Shown one piece after another: positions 9,206 through 18,562 of a stretch of DNA of 64,000 nucleotides. Source of the stretch: Lodderomyces elongisporus (lineage: Eukaryota > Ascomycota > Pichiomycetes > Serinales > Debaryomycetaceae). The position numbers and the translations under genes are program-made. Positions within the stretch are counted from its first letter, which is position 1. Each line of letters begins with the position of its first letter. The notes beneath the pieces are model-generated. The model searched no databases. It saw only the letters and a list, made by a program, of their open reading frames with translations, and had not been told where the DNA came from. The DNA lies in assembly GCF_030384665.1 (NCBI RefSeq), contig NC_083677.1:1175501-1239500 (forward strand), written 5' to 3'.

Positions 9206-11473
9206 TTAAAATGGAAATAATGGTTTAAGCCTCTCAACTTCAGCCCTATTCAATTGAACTTCAACGACTTTGGGTTGGGGGAAAATAAACTCATCAACAT
9301 GTTCGGCTCTTCTGTTCACTGTGTTTTGTTCAGGAACACTAAGGTTGCCAAATCCCGGTGTTGTTTTACTACCATTCGAAGAACCAAAGGAAGAGACAAA
9401 TGATGTTTGAGTTGGCAAATTTGAGGTTCCATTGGGAACTGGTGATTGTGCACTTGCATTGCCAAACGAGAAGCCTCCAGCTGGCTTGCTGCTAAAGTTG
9501 AAGCCATTGTTATTTGTTCTATTCTCTTTGGTGTCATCGCCATCTTTGATGCTATTATTACTGTTGATATTATTACTGTTATTGTTATTGCTGTTGCTGT
9601 TGCTGGATGCTGTAGTCAGATTAAAATTAAATAATCCTTGTTGTGAGGTAGGGTTCCCAAACAAAGATGGTTTTCCTCCAGTATTAGATTCGTTGCTTTT
9701 CTTTTCTGTATTCAGCAACTCGCCCTTAATATCACTTTTTTCTTTTGGTGCAGGCTGAAAGCTAAATAGCGGTTTGCTATTATCATTTATACTACCTGCT
9801 TTATTTGTGGAAAACAAGATGGATTCTGGCATCTTTTTATCACCAGTCATCTTATTGTTTCCAGTATTTTCACTCTTTTCATCACCCTTACTTGTTTTGT
9901 TAACCAGAGATGGGTCAATCCCAAATGAAAATGTTTTGGCACCTGCATTAGAATTTGATAGTTCGTTAAGCTTCATTTTTGTTTCCGTTTCCGTTTCCGT
10001 TTCCTTTTCCTTTTCCTCTTTTGCTTTTAATTTCGCACTTTCATCAAAGATATCAGGTTTAGGGATGGGAACGTCACTTGAACTTGCATAAGCTTGACTT
10101 TTCTCTAAAATATTTGCGTCTGTTTCCTTTGCGTTTGGTAATCGTGTTTGTCTACTTTTTCGGCCATTTACTGCATACGGATTTGAAAAAGTAGGCTTGA
10201 CATTTTTCTGGTCTTTAGCACCATCTTTACTCTCAGCCTCGGTCAGTTTTTCCTTAGATCCATCAAGAATAGTCAACAATGCTCTTGCAGTTTGACTCAT
10301 TGGTCTCCCTTTGTCAAACGATGATGATGAGGATGATGAAGATGATGCTGTCACTAATGCAGGTTTCTTCTTGAGCAAAGATTCGCTAAATGATGAATTA
10401 TCCGGTTTAGTCATCTCGTTCGCTGTTGCAGTACTAGTCTCTGCACTGGTTCTGTTTAATGATGACTGGCGACTGGCAAAACCTTTCATTCTGCTTCTAT
10501 ATGGTGCAGGTCTCCGACTCATCAGGGTAACTCTGCCTCTAGGTAGGTGACTGATTGTATTGTTGTGCAAGAGTTGATAAGAACGATCAAAAGTATCATC
10601 ATATACTGGTCGATATGTCGATCTATAACCAATACTGTTTGTCGATGTGTTTGGATTAACTCTCGTATAGTGCTGTCGATGCGGTGTTGATCCAACAATG
10701 GAAAACGTTTCATCGTTAATACCATTAATTAGGCCAATGGTTGATTCATCGCCTCTCGTCAAATGCCTTCGTTTTGAAGCTTGCTCGGACTCTTCATTCA
10801 TGCTTAGCTCAATATTGGATCTCTTGTATGGAGTACCGGCTCTGGATTTGGACATTAAGGACATGACACCTTCATACTCCACATCAGTAAGTTGTGAGTT
10901 GCCCTTTTTCTTAAAAAAATTGGATAGCACATCATTCGCGTTGAGAGTAACGTCCCCATTTTCAGTCTCGTTGACATCAACATCAACATCAACATCAGCA
11001 TCAACATCAGCGTTGGCATTAATATTAAATTTATTGTTAGAACCAACATCAACATCCGTTGTTTGCAACATTTGATTTCTATTTATATTAGGGGTGTGCA
11101 CAGTTGAAGAAAATTCTTTCTGAGTTGTAGCAGTTGGTCGATTTGGAGAAAACGATCCAGGTACTTTAATTGTCTTGAATGAATTTTGATGCAGTTGCTG
11201 AGTGGTTGATGGTTGGGGTCTGGTCGGATAAGTCGATGGAAGCAGCCTTTGAGTTGTGTAATGAGAAGAAGCAAGAGAGTCAGTCCCGTTGCTGTCAGAA
11301 TTGGAGGTGGATGAATGGTGGTGGACACCAGAATTGGCAAAGGGTTTAGCAAAAAGACCCTTCAATTTCGATGAGATTGATGTGCTTCTTTTCGTCTCCA
11401 AAAAGGTTGGTCTTCCTTTACCATCCATCTTCGAACCCTCCTTCAAAGAATCGTATGCTTTTCTATTATTCAT
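9206..11473 (-). CDS. NUP60: FG/FxF-repeat nucleoporin, probably NUP60
   Basis: This 755-aa, mostly disordered protein has a basic N-terminal segment with a likely amphipathic membrane-binding helix (SISSKLKGLFAKPF). The C-terminal third carries nucleoporin-type Phe motifs: FSFG, FSFQP, SLFGNP, FNFN, FNFSS, FSFGNA, FGSS, FGNL. It closes with a conserved-looking tail (EFIFPQPKVVEVQLNRAEVE). This layout fits yeast Nup60, a nuclear-basket nucleoporin that tethers Mlp1/Mlp2 and Nup2; Nup1 is the main alternative. The start is set at the ATG at 11473 (MNNRKAYDS), because the frame upstream opens only with a non-ATG codon. Asn, Ser and acidic repeats (DVDVDVDV; ETETETET) are coded by microsatellites. 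It is divergent from the 220-aa gene at 12172. Confidence 0.65.
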   Translation of the reverse strand: MNNRKAYDSLKEGSKMDGKGRPTFLETKRSTSISSKLKGLFAKPFANSGVHHHSSTSNSDSNGTDSLASSHYTTQRLLPSTYPTRPQPSTTQQLHQNSFKTIKVPGSFSPNRPTATTQKEFSSTVHTPNINRNQMLQTTDVDVGSNNKFNINANADVDADVDVDVDVNETENGDVTLNANDVLSNFFKKKGNSQLTDVEYEGVMSLMSKSRAGTPYKRSNIELSMNEESEQASKRRHLTRGDESTIGLINGINDETFSIVGSTPHRQHYTRVNPNTSTNSIGYRSTYRPVYDDTFDRSYQLLHNNTISHLPRGRVTLMSRRPAPYRSRMKGFASRQSSLNRTSAETSTATANEMTKPDNSSFSESLLKKKPALVTASSSSSSSSSFDKGRPMSQTARALLTILDGSKEKLTEAESKDGAKDQKNVKPTFSNPYAVNGRKSRQTRLPNAKETDANILEKSQAYASSSDVPIPKPDIFDESAKLKAKEEKEKETETETETKMKLNELSNSNAGAKTFSFGIDPSLVNKTSKGDEKSENTGNNKMTGDKKMPESILFSTNKAGSINDNSKPLFSFQPAPKEKSDIKGELLNTEKKSNESNTGGKPSLFGNPTSQQGLFNFNLTTASSNSNSNNNNSNNINSNNSIKDGDDTKENRTNNNGFNFSSKPAGGFSFGNASAQSPVPNGTSNLPTQTSFVSSFGSSNGSKTTPGFGNLSVPEQNTVNRRAEHVDEFIFPQPKVVEVQLNRAEVERLKPLFPF

Positions 11474-11911
11474 GTTTGAAAGTTCTTCTTTGAATAAAAC
11501 CAAAAAGCAAAACAAATCAGAAGTGAAAAAAACAAAACTTTGTGTTAGACAATTAGTCTTGTTTTATTCTTGATGATGATTGTTTCAACGGAAAAAAATG
11601 TGTTTATGCAACAATGAAGAATCTTGGTCAATGCCTTGTTGCTCTCCTTTTTAATTTTTTTCTTTTTTTCTATTCACGAAAAGATTATTTACAAAAAAAA
11701 ATATATATATATATATATATTTATTTATTTATTTATTTATTTATCATAGACATGTTAACATAGGTACAATATATACATAAATATATACACATATAATGTA
11801 TATAAGTGCAATGTCGCAAATAAACAGGATTTGAGTAGTGTTGGGTGTTGACGATGAGGGTGCTGCGACATTAAACTTTGCGACACTACAACAGGGTGGA
11901 ACCAAAAGAAA

Positions 11912-11942
<31 letters not shown>

Positions 11943-12171
11943 GAGAGAGAGAGAGAGAGCACCTACAGTTAATAAGAAGTTCAACTATTATCACGACTAT
12001 TACTATTTTTCCAAAAACACCGAGATCCGAAAATCAACTATATTCTCCCTAGGAAAATCATCCGAGACTTTATAAAGTAAACTTTTACTTCTGGGCCGTC
12101 ACGCATTTGCACCATATTAAAGCTTTGGAATATACTACATACACACAGGCACACAGGCACACGGGCACATA
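11474..12171. other. Divergent promoter region between the nucleoporin gene and the 220-aa gene
   Basis: Holds (AT)n followed by (ATTT)n at about 11700-11743, an AAT run near 11910-11935, (GA)n at 11943-11959, and a CACACAGG repeat just before the ATG at 12172. No gene seen. Confidence 0.6.
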
Positions 12172-12834
12172 ATGACGACGGCGATTGAGTTATTATACGA
12201 ATTTGATAAATATGTCACTACTCGTCTCGAGTCAAACTCATTTACTTCGAATCTTCTCATCACACCCACCTCAAAGTTTATCACAGAACTACTTGTTATC
12301 GTCTTCGTACTACTACTAACTTACGAAGTAATATATTGGAGTGGCATCTACTTGGGTCTATGGGAATACCATGCAAAGGATATCTTCACTGAAGTGCCTA
12401 TCCATTGTGCTCATATCAACGTGCGAATAAACGTTGTACGGGAGAACAAAAAGTTTGCATTACTCGAGTACTACGCATTAAAAGAAAAGTATTGTCATAA
12501 TCTCATATATTGGAAAAGATTGAATGAACTAAGCAACGAAGTGTTTGAATTGAACAAATTCATCAAGTACTACTTTGAATTTAGTCCTGAAGATTTTGAA
12601 ATGAACAAGGAACCAGAATTTGGATCCACCATTGGCCACCTCCGCTCAAAAGTGTTGGGCATTGTCAATAGTTCAGACATATTCTCGGACTTCAATAGAA
12701 GCAAGTTGGAAGCTAACGACGTCAAGATATACAACAACCGAAATGAAGAGGTACCATTGACCAAGAATGAAGAATATTTAAGCAAATGCCACATTGAAAC
12801 AGGGAATGTGATTGATGCAGTAATTGTTATCTAG
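12172..12834 (+). CDS. Unrecognised single-pass membrane protein, 220 aa
   Basis: I do not recognise this protein. It opens MTTAIELLYEFDKYVTTRL, has one clear hydrophobic segment at about residues 34-58 (ITELLVIVFVLLLTYEVIYW...), and then a soluble, charged region with possible helical heptads (residues about 90-140). The C-terminus has GNVIDAVIVI. One membrane segment near the N-terminus with a larger cytosolic or lumenal domain fits an ER, nuclear-envelope or mitochondrial outer-membrane protein, but no compartment can be assigned. Its non-repetitive composition, proper ATG and stop, and placement in its own divergent promoter support a real gene. It is convergent with GID8 across a 150-base gap containing an (AAAAC)n repeat. 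Confidence 0.8.
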   Translation: MTTAIELLYEFDKYVTTRLESNSFTSNLLITPTSKFITELLVIVFVLLLTYEVIYWSGIYLGLWEYHAKDIFTEVPIHCAHINVRINVVRENKKFALLEYYALKEKYCHNLIYWKRLNELSNEVFELNKFIKYYFEFSPEDFEMNKEPEFGSTIGHLRSKVLGIVNSSDIFSDFNRSKLEANDVKIYNNRNEEVPLTKNEEYLSKCHIETGNVIDAVIVI

Positions 12835-12984
12835 TGAGTTATTTAAGAGCAAGAAAGAACAAAACAAACAAAACAAAACAAAACAAAACAAAACAAAACA
12901 AAATGAATGGAAATAAATCGATCTAAATCAAGCTAAATGGAGCTAAACTGAGCTCAACGATATAGAATAATCTCTAGTCACAAG

Positions 12985-14571
12985 TCACGAATTCTGTGGG
13001 AAAAAGTCTTTAAATGGAGAATAGTCTTTGTGTTTACTATGTTTGATGTCAACTTTTCTTTGCTCTGTTAAAATATACAATTTGATTACCCTTTCCAAAT
13101 TGCTATCCAATGAAAGCTTGATTAAGTTTTCCACCTCTTCTTCATTTTTCAGATCAATATCCTTGACTAAGTTGTTTTTACCAAACAGCGACGAGTTTCC
13201 TAACCCATTTGCAATGCTACTTCCCATGTCATATTTTATATCGACAGTTTGGTTACCATTTTCTCCAATCTGTCGCTGTGTAAAAAACTCTCTTCTTCCC
13301 GCACCTTCTCTTTCCTGGTCGTCCTCTGCTCGCCTTTCTCCTTCATTGGCCACTACTTGTAGTTGTTGTTGTTGTTGTTGTTCTTCTTCTTCTTCTGCTT
13401 CTACTTCTGCTTCTTCTTCGTTCTCGCTTTCTTCTGTAATTGGATTAGTTTCCTCATAAGTTCGAATATTGCTCAAATCAAACTCGTCATACCTAGGACC
13501 GGTATATATACGGTTATTGATATTACTATTGCTGGTACTAATACTTGACAGAATCTGATAACCCCTTCTTTCTTCGACGCTTCCTTGTTGTCGTAAATTC
13601 TGCATCACTTCATCCACTACAGTATTATTTGCTTGATGCTTAATCGTTCGCAACCCTCCATCTTCATAATAATCCACTATAGCTTTATTAACCAATTTAA
13701 ACACCTGGGATCTTAAATTGAGATCAAAAAAGTTCTTCAACTCCTGTGGCAAATCTTTTTGATCACTGAGTGTCTTTGCCGTAGGGTCGAATCTAAAGCA
13801 AAGTAAACTCATGGTGATTTCCAACTCTTTCAACAACTTGTACAAATTGGCTACTTTGTTAATCAAATGCTTACGAACAAACACCAACACGTCATTGAGA
13901 AATGTTTTTTCATCCGCTTCCATCTGCAAAGTAGACTTGTGACTTCGAATCATTTCAATCAAATTCAATCGAAGCAACTTGAAATGCAACAAGTTGTTGC
14001 GATCAAGTAAAAGCGGAAAGTGTGTGTTGATTTCTTGAATCGCTTCAGTTACTTTTCCATTCAACAATAACGATTTAATTCTTTTCCGTTCGTTTATGGT
14101 GGTATACCCCTTGAGATGAAAAAAAAGCAGACGTTGTTGCTGTACATCATTTGTGGGGTTCATGGCGGACTCGGTGGATGGATGGGTAGTTGCAGCAGTC
14201 AAAGAAGGGGCCCTTGTCAGACTCCAAGCAATACTCGGCAATGAAGAAGATAATAACAGTGATGAAGATTGTGATGGTTGTGATGATACTTGCGCATTTT
14301 TGTTGCTGAAATGGGCTAGCAATGTGCTATAGTAATCCTTTTCTCCTAACTGTGCATAATCTTCGAGTGCATCAGTAGAGGCAGTGCTAACTGTAGTGTT
14401 CAATAGTTGACATTGGTCCTCTTTGCTACTCAAATTGCTTTCATTGAGGTCCACATCGATTTCCTTGGCAAACTTGGCTGCCGCTTCCAGATAACCCTCA
14501 TGTACAAAAAAGTCTAAAACTAACTTGTCTATCTTACTTGCAAGTCTCCTTGGTCTATGCTGAGAGGACAT
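12985..14571 (-). CDS. GID8: GID8, LisH-CTLH-CRA subunit of the GID/CTLH ubiquitin ligase
   Basis: This 528-aa protein carries the Gid8/RanBPM domain order. A LisH motif covers about residues 12-44 (ASKIDKLVLDFFVHEGYLEA), a CTLH region about 160-215 (ERKRIKSLLLNGKVTEAIQE), and a CRA region follows (FVRKHLINKVANLYKLL). In S. cerevisiae Gid8 is a scaffold subunit of the GID E3 ligase, which marks gluconeogenic enzymes such as fructose-1,6-bisphosphatase for degradation when glucose returns. It is longer than yeast Gid8 (455 aa), mostly because of a Glu/Gln-rich insert (about residues 375-430) that splits the CRA region from its last helices. The start is the ATG at 14571 (MSSQHRPRR); the frame upstream has only a TTG. 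It is divergent from HOP2. Confidence 0.88.
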   Translation of the reverse strand: MSSQHRPRRLASKIDKLVLDFFVHEGYLEAAAKFAKEIDVDLNESNLSSKEDQCQLLNTTVSTASTDALEDYAQLGEKDYYSTLLAHFSNKNAQVSSQPSQSSSLLLSSSLPSIAWSLTRAPSLTAATTHPSTESAMNPTNDVQQQRLLFFHLKGYTTINERKRIKSLLLNGKVTEAIQEINTHFPLLLDRNNLLHFKLLRLNLIEMIRSHKSTLQMEADEKTFLNDVLVFVRKHLINKVANLYKLLKELEITMSLLCFRFDPTAKTLSDQKDLPQELKNFFDLNLRSQVFKLVNKAIVDYYEDGGLRTIKHQANNTVVDEVMQNLRQQGSVEERRGYQILSSISTSNSNINNRIYTGPRYDEFDLSNIRTYEETNPITEESENEEEAEVEAEEEEEQQQQQQLQVVANEGERRAEDDQEREGAGRREFFTQRQIGENGNQTVDIKYDMGSSIANGLGNSSLFGKNNLVKDIDLKNEEEVENLIKLSLDSNLERVIKLYILTEQRKVDIKHSKHKDYSPFKDFFPQNS

Positions 14572-15152
14572 TTTTTGGCAGGTATCTGACGACAAAATAA
14601 AACGATTAGTTTGTTATTTTTTTTACAGTTTATTAATTGTTATGGATGTGGTTGTGCTTATAGCTGTGGCTGTGGAAGTTGCTAATCTTTTCAAAACTGT
14701 AGTTTGTTGTCTAAGGTGTTGAGGGATTTCTTTTTGTTGATAAAGCGCCTTGATTTTAATAAAAAATGTTTAAGGGGCTTGAAAGCAATTTGCGCGCTTT
14801 AGGTGCCAACTTTTTGTTCCCTATTAACTCTCATTTCTCATTAGATCTTTACAGCCAAACTGACCAACTTTATCACTTTGCCCTGAACGCCATTCCCCCT
14901 GCTTCCTTCCCTCCCCCCCCCCCCCCCCCCCCCCCCGCACTTACAAAATTGCGCTCTTCATGGACTTTTGCAACACATTGTACTTTTTACATTCCACAAT
15001 ATTTACTCTATATTCGATATTCTATATTCTATATTCCATATTCCAAATTCCATATTCCAAATTCTACTTTACACCTTTCATTGTTCATAATTACTAAGTT
15101 AAGTTTTTGCAAATCCTTAAAGAGTTTTAATTGTCTGTTTTTCTCAACTATT
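14572..15152. other. Divergent promoter region between GID8 and HOP2
   Basis: Contains a C24 homopolymer (14913-14936) and an imperfect ATATTC repeat (about 15004-15065). An in-frame ATG at 14766 would extend HOP2 through the C-tract as a polyproline leader. That is unlikely to be used, because the family start is at 15153. Confidence 0.6.
14913..14936. repeat. C24 homopolymer
   Basis: Twenty-four consecutive C residues upstream of HOP2, unusual in an AT-rich genome. The length may be imprecise in an assembly. Confidence 0.9.
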
Positions 15153-16028
15153 ATGCCCTCGAGCAAATCAACTTTGTGCTCTGGTGACGCAAAGGCGTTT
15201 ATTCGAGACTATATGAAATCTCAATATCGCCCATATTCAACAAGTGATATACAGCTGAATTTGCACAACCAGGTCACGAGATCAAAATTGGGTCCCATCT
15301 TGGACGATTTGGTTGCCGAAAAAGAACTAATAGTGAAGACCATTGGGAAAACCAACTATTATTGCTTTAAGGAGTTGCACATTGAAGAAAATGTTGGAAT
15401 AGACGCTGGCGGCGAGGAAGAAGCATTCAAAGAACAGTTAAAGGTGTTGGAAGCACGAATAGAGATACTACTCACTGGTTTGTACTTTTATTTCAAAATA
15501 ATATATTAAAAATTCCAACACTAACCTGTTACTTTCTATTTTAGATATTGCAAAGGTCTCCAAGTTACCAAGTAATGAAAAATTGGTTGCTTCCATTGCC
15601 TCCATTGAATCTGAGATTAACAAATTGCAGCAAAAATTTGAATCAATTGCAGAACAATCATCTAACTTGGAACTAAAAGAGATTCAAAAGTACTCAAATA
15701 ATTTAGTTGCTGTGCATAAATCAAGAAAACAATTGGTATGTTAGAGGTTTATTGATACCTTTCGACACTTGTTACTAACCGATTTTGGTTTAGTTTAAGG
15801 ATCTTTACGGCAAGTTGACCGAAGTCATAGATGGAAAGGAAATATTGGTATGTGTTTAATTTTATTTTTTTTTTGTGATAAAAGAGTGATTGGGCGTGAA
15901 GGGTGAGAGAAAGAACAGAGTACAAAAGTGAATAGAGAGTGCTATATAACAAGATATACTAACTTGTTCTCAAATAGGAAGCATGTGATATATGCCCTCA
16001 AGAACTCCAGTCCAATCTTTGCCTATAA
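15153..16028 (+). CDS. HOP2: HOP2 (TBPIP family), meiotic homologous-pairing protein; four exons
   Basis: Four exons join into 206 codons: 15153-15477, 15545-15735, 15794-15847 and 15978-16028. Exon 1 carries the Hop2 winged-helix domain (DYMKSQYRPYSTSDIQLNLH, then KTIGKTNYYCF), close to S. cerevisiae Hop2. Exons 2-3 encode a coiled coil (SIESEINKLQQKFESI), and the short last exon gives a C-rich tail (ACDICPQEL). The length is close to yeast Hop2 (218 aa). Hop2 pairs with Mnd1 to help Dmc1/Rad51 filaments find homologous DNA in meiosis. Introns 2 and 3 have GTATGT, TACTAAC and TAG; intron 1 has GTTTGT, CACTAAC and TAG. All exon joins keep frame, while reading straight on from exon 1 hits a stop after 10 codons. 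The start ATG at 15153 gives MPSSKSTLCSGDAKAFI. Confidence 0.9.
15478..15544 (+). other. HOP2 intron 1 (67 nt)
   Basis: Donor GTTTGT, branch site CACTAAC at 15519-15525, acceptor TTTTAG. Splits a codon after its first base (G|AT), restoring Asp. Confidence 0.85.
15736..15793 (+). other. HOP2 intron 2 (58 nt)
   Basis: Donor GTATGT, branch site TACTAAC at 15773-15779, acceptor TTTAG. Phase 0. Confidence 0.9.
15848..15977 (+). other. HOP2 intron 3 (130 nt)
   Basis: Donor GTATGT, branch site TACTAAC at 15957-15963, acceptor AATAG. Phase 0. Confidence 0.9.
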
Positions 16029-16654
16029 TTTAACGACTAAACTAGAGAATATGCAACGGCAAAGATCAATTTGCAAACTTTTGTCATTCGTAAAGAAGAA
16101 GAAAAAAGAAAAAAATAAAAAAAAAAAAAAGAGAGAAAAAGAAATACAATTGAAATAGAATAGATTAACATACAAAGAATAACATCTAATGAATAAATAT
16201 ATAGTGAGCTGAACCCTGTGCTTTCTGCATCCTTCCTTTAGTGTCGTCACTTTTGATTTTTTTCTTCAATAATACAGTGTTACTTATGGTTTTGTGTATG
16301 CCACGTAGATCTAGTAGACGTTACTCACTCGCACGCACACTCAGACTCGACTCGCACACACGAGCCCTACAATTGAAATTTATTCTCAACATTGATCTTG
16401 AAAACGACTCACAGGATTGAAATTGGTAGTTTAACTTTTCTTTCAGTATAAATTGAGGTTTTATTAATTGCAAGTACAGGATTATTATTGTCACCTATAT
16501 CATCAAAACTACTACTACTACTGTTACTGCTACTGCTACTGCTACTGCTACTGCTACTGCTACTGCTACTGCTACTGCTATTGCTACTGTTGCAATCCCT
16601 GCCACACCCATCATTTGTTTCACCGCTGCCATTTTTACCATAACCATACAATCA
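16029..16654. other. HOP2 3' flank and transporter promoter
   Basis: Contains an A-rich AAGAAAAAG run (about 16095-16145), a CGCACACAC-rich patch (16330-16365), TATAAATT near 16447 and the (TACTGC)n repeat at 16525-16579 just before the transporter ATG. No gene seen. Confidence 0.6.
16525..16579. repeat. (TACTGC)n hexanucleotide repeat
   Basis: About nine TACTGC units in the likely 5' leader of the MFS gene, ending some 75 bases before its ATG. Confidence 0.9.
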
Positions 16655-18106
16655 ATGGTACTGCGAAATATCCAAAGAGTCTTTGTTTTATTATCATGCA
16701 CATTCCTTGGTTTGATCTGTGGCACCCTATACTTGTATTCTTCCTATAGCCCTCAATTAGCCAAGCAGTTGCAATATACAGCATCGGATTCGTCCCTTAT
16801 AGCACTATGTGGAACCATCGGAGTAGCAATAGCCGGGCCACTATCTGGAGCTGTAGTTGACAAAAAAGGGTACACATACTCTCTTTTGGTTGGAGGAATG
16901 CTTATAGTATCCGGCTACATTGGCATGAAATTCCAGTACGACTTGAAATGGAATAACCTACTGCTATCTTGTTACTGGATTTTTTCAATCGGACTCGGCT
17001 CTACATTTATCACATCTGCCTGTCTCAAATGTTGTGCAGTGAGCTTTCCCAGTATCCGTGGCGTAGCAACATCCTTGCCTTTGGCTTTATACGGCCTCAG
17101 TGCACTATTCTACTCGGTGATTGCCTCAGCTTTCTATTCGGAACGAACTTCCGATTTTTTGGAGTTCCTTGCAAGATCAATCGTTATCATTTTTGTTGCT
17201 TGTTTCCCCAGTGTTTATATGGCAGATAAAGACCACAAGAAAAAAGCATCACTTCAAAGCAAACGCGGACCAAGAAGTTTGGATAATGCAAACCATACTT
17301 CTCTGAGGAGGCGATTGTTTTTTAGTTTGAAATTTTGGCTTATATTCATAATCACTGGAATCCTCGCAGCTTTGGGTCAAATGTACATATACTCCGTTGG
17401 CTATATTGTTAAAGCGTTGGTAGTTTCAGAAACGGATCCTAGTCCAACTTTGGCTTTGAACGTGGACATACTTATTCAGCAGCAACAACAGGTACAGGTT
17501 GGATTACTATCGATTGCAAATTGTCTTGGTCGAATCACATCAGGAATTATGGGCGATATAATTACTCAGTCATTCAATAAACCCAGGTCGTGGTTATTAA
17601 TTATCCCAGCATCGGGTACACTTGTTGCGCAATTATTAAGCTCTGCGGTTCACCATTATTCTAGCCTCTCCTTGAACTCCTTTTTGATAGGATACGTATA
17701 CGGATTTATGTTTTGCTTGATGCCAATAATTGTGGGAGATGTATTTGGAATGGACAATTTCTCGTTCAATTGGGGTATGGTTACCCTTGCACCTATAATA
17801 CCCAGCTATTATTTCACTAGTTTATTTGGAAAAATCTATGATGCAAACTCAAGTCTCGGAAGTGCTGTTGAGAATTTGCTGAATGTTGACCCCGATGCCG
17901 GTACAACGGTTACTGCAAAAATACAAGGATGCTTTTTGGGAAACCAGTGCTATAATGAAATTTTTGGACTTACTACAACCATTGCGGCTGTAGCAATATT
18001 TTTAGTCGTGATCTTGAACGCCTCGGATTTGTTGTTCAAAAGAAAGAAGCTTTTATCGTTGCTGGAAATTAGAGCTGATAATTTTGCTAGCGAAAAACCG
18101 AAATAA
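16655..18106 (+). CDS. MFS transporter, nodulin-like (MCH1/YMR155W-related)
   Basis: This 483-aa polytopic protein has about 11-12 hydrophobic segments. The N-terminal half has CGTLYLYSSYSPQLAKQL and, after the second segment, the MFS loop signature VVDKKGY. A cytosolic basic loop (KDHKKKASLQSKRG) lies between the two six-helix halves. The second half has NCLGRITSGIMGD, another MFS loop signature, and PSYYFTSLFGKIYD, typical of nodulin-like and MCH1-type transporters. The substrate is unknown. Yeast Mch1 resembles monocarboxylate carriers but does not transport them in the cases I know, so no reaction is assigned. The relative I would expect in S. cerevisiae is YMR155W or MCH1. It lies in tandem with HOP2 and is convergent with NUM1. 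Confidence 0.85.
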   Translation: MVLRNIQRVFVLLSCTFLGLICGTLYLYSSYSPQLAKQLQYTASDSSLIALCGTIGVAIAGPLSGAVVDKKGYTYSLLVGGMLIVSGYIGMKFQYDLKWNNLLLSCYWIFSIGLGSTFITSACLKCCAVSFPSIRGVATSLPLALYGLSALFYSVIASAFYSERTSDFLEFLARSIVIIFVACFPSVYMADKDHKKKASLQSKRGPRSLDNANHTSLRRRLFFSLKFWLIFIITGILAALGQMYIYSVGYIVKALVVSETDPSPTLALNVDILIQQQQQVQVGLLSIANCLGRITSGIMGDIITQSFNKPRSWLLIIPASGTLVAQLLSSAVHHYSSLSLNSFLIGYVYGFMFCLMPIIVGDVFGMDNFSFNWGMVTLAPIIPSYYFTSLFGKIYDANSSLGSAVENLLNVDPDAGTTVTAKIQGCFLGNQCYNEIFGLTTTIAAVAIFLVVILNASDLLFKRKKLLSLLEIRADNFASEKPK

Positions 18107-18562
18107 ATCTACGTATAATCAAATAAAATAAAATGAAATAAAACAAAACAAAATAAAATAAAAAGGAAGGCTAACTTGACATGCTATGGCAATGTCATTG
18201 TAAAATATCTCTTGTTCAAATATAACAAAGTGATTAATATAGAACACAAGACAAATAACAAAAAAAAAACAAAAAACGAAAAACGAAAAATAGAGATTTA
18301 AAAAAAAAGAAAAAGAAAAAGAAAAAGAAAAAGAAAAAGAAAAAGAAAAAGAAAAAGAAAAAGAAAAAGAAAAAGAAAAGGAACAAAAGCACTTCGTGTT
18401 TTATTGTTTTGTTTTTAGTTTTGCATCTACTTCATCTACAATATTTGTGTTGACTCAATAACAATCGGAGTGTGTGTTGTTTATTTTCAAGTTTTTCATT
18501 TAATGGTAACTCTACATCTTTTCTTATTTTTTTGCAAAATAAATACAAACTTCAAGTCCTCT
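18107..18562. other. Convergent region with a long (AAAAAG)n tract
   Basis: 3' flanks of the MFS gene and NUM1. Holds an AAAAT/AAAAC-type run (18120-18160) and about twelve AAAAAG hexamers at 18308-18379. No gene seen. Confidence 0.7.
18308..18379. repeat. (AAAAAG)n hexanucleotide tract, about 12 units
   Basis: A near-perfect purine tract between the ends of two convergent genes. Confidence 0.9.

Noticed and set aside
14766..15152. N-terminal extension of HOP2 through the polyproline (C24) region
   Set aside because: The extension is low complexity and not part of the Hop2 family. The ATG at 15153 matches the family start and lies after a typical leader.
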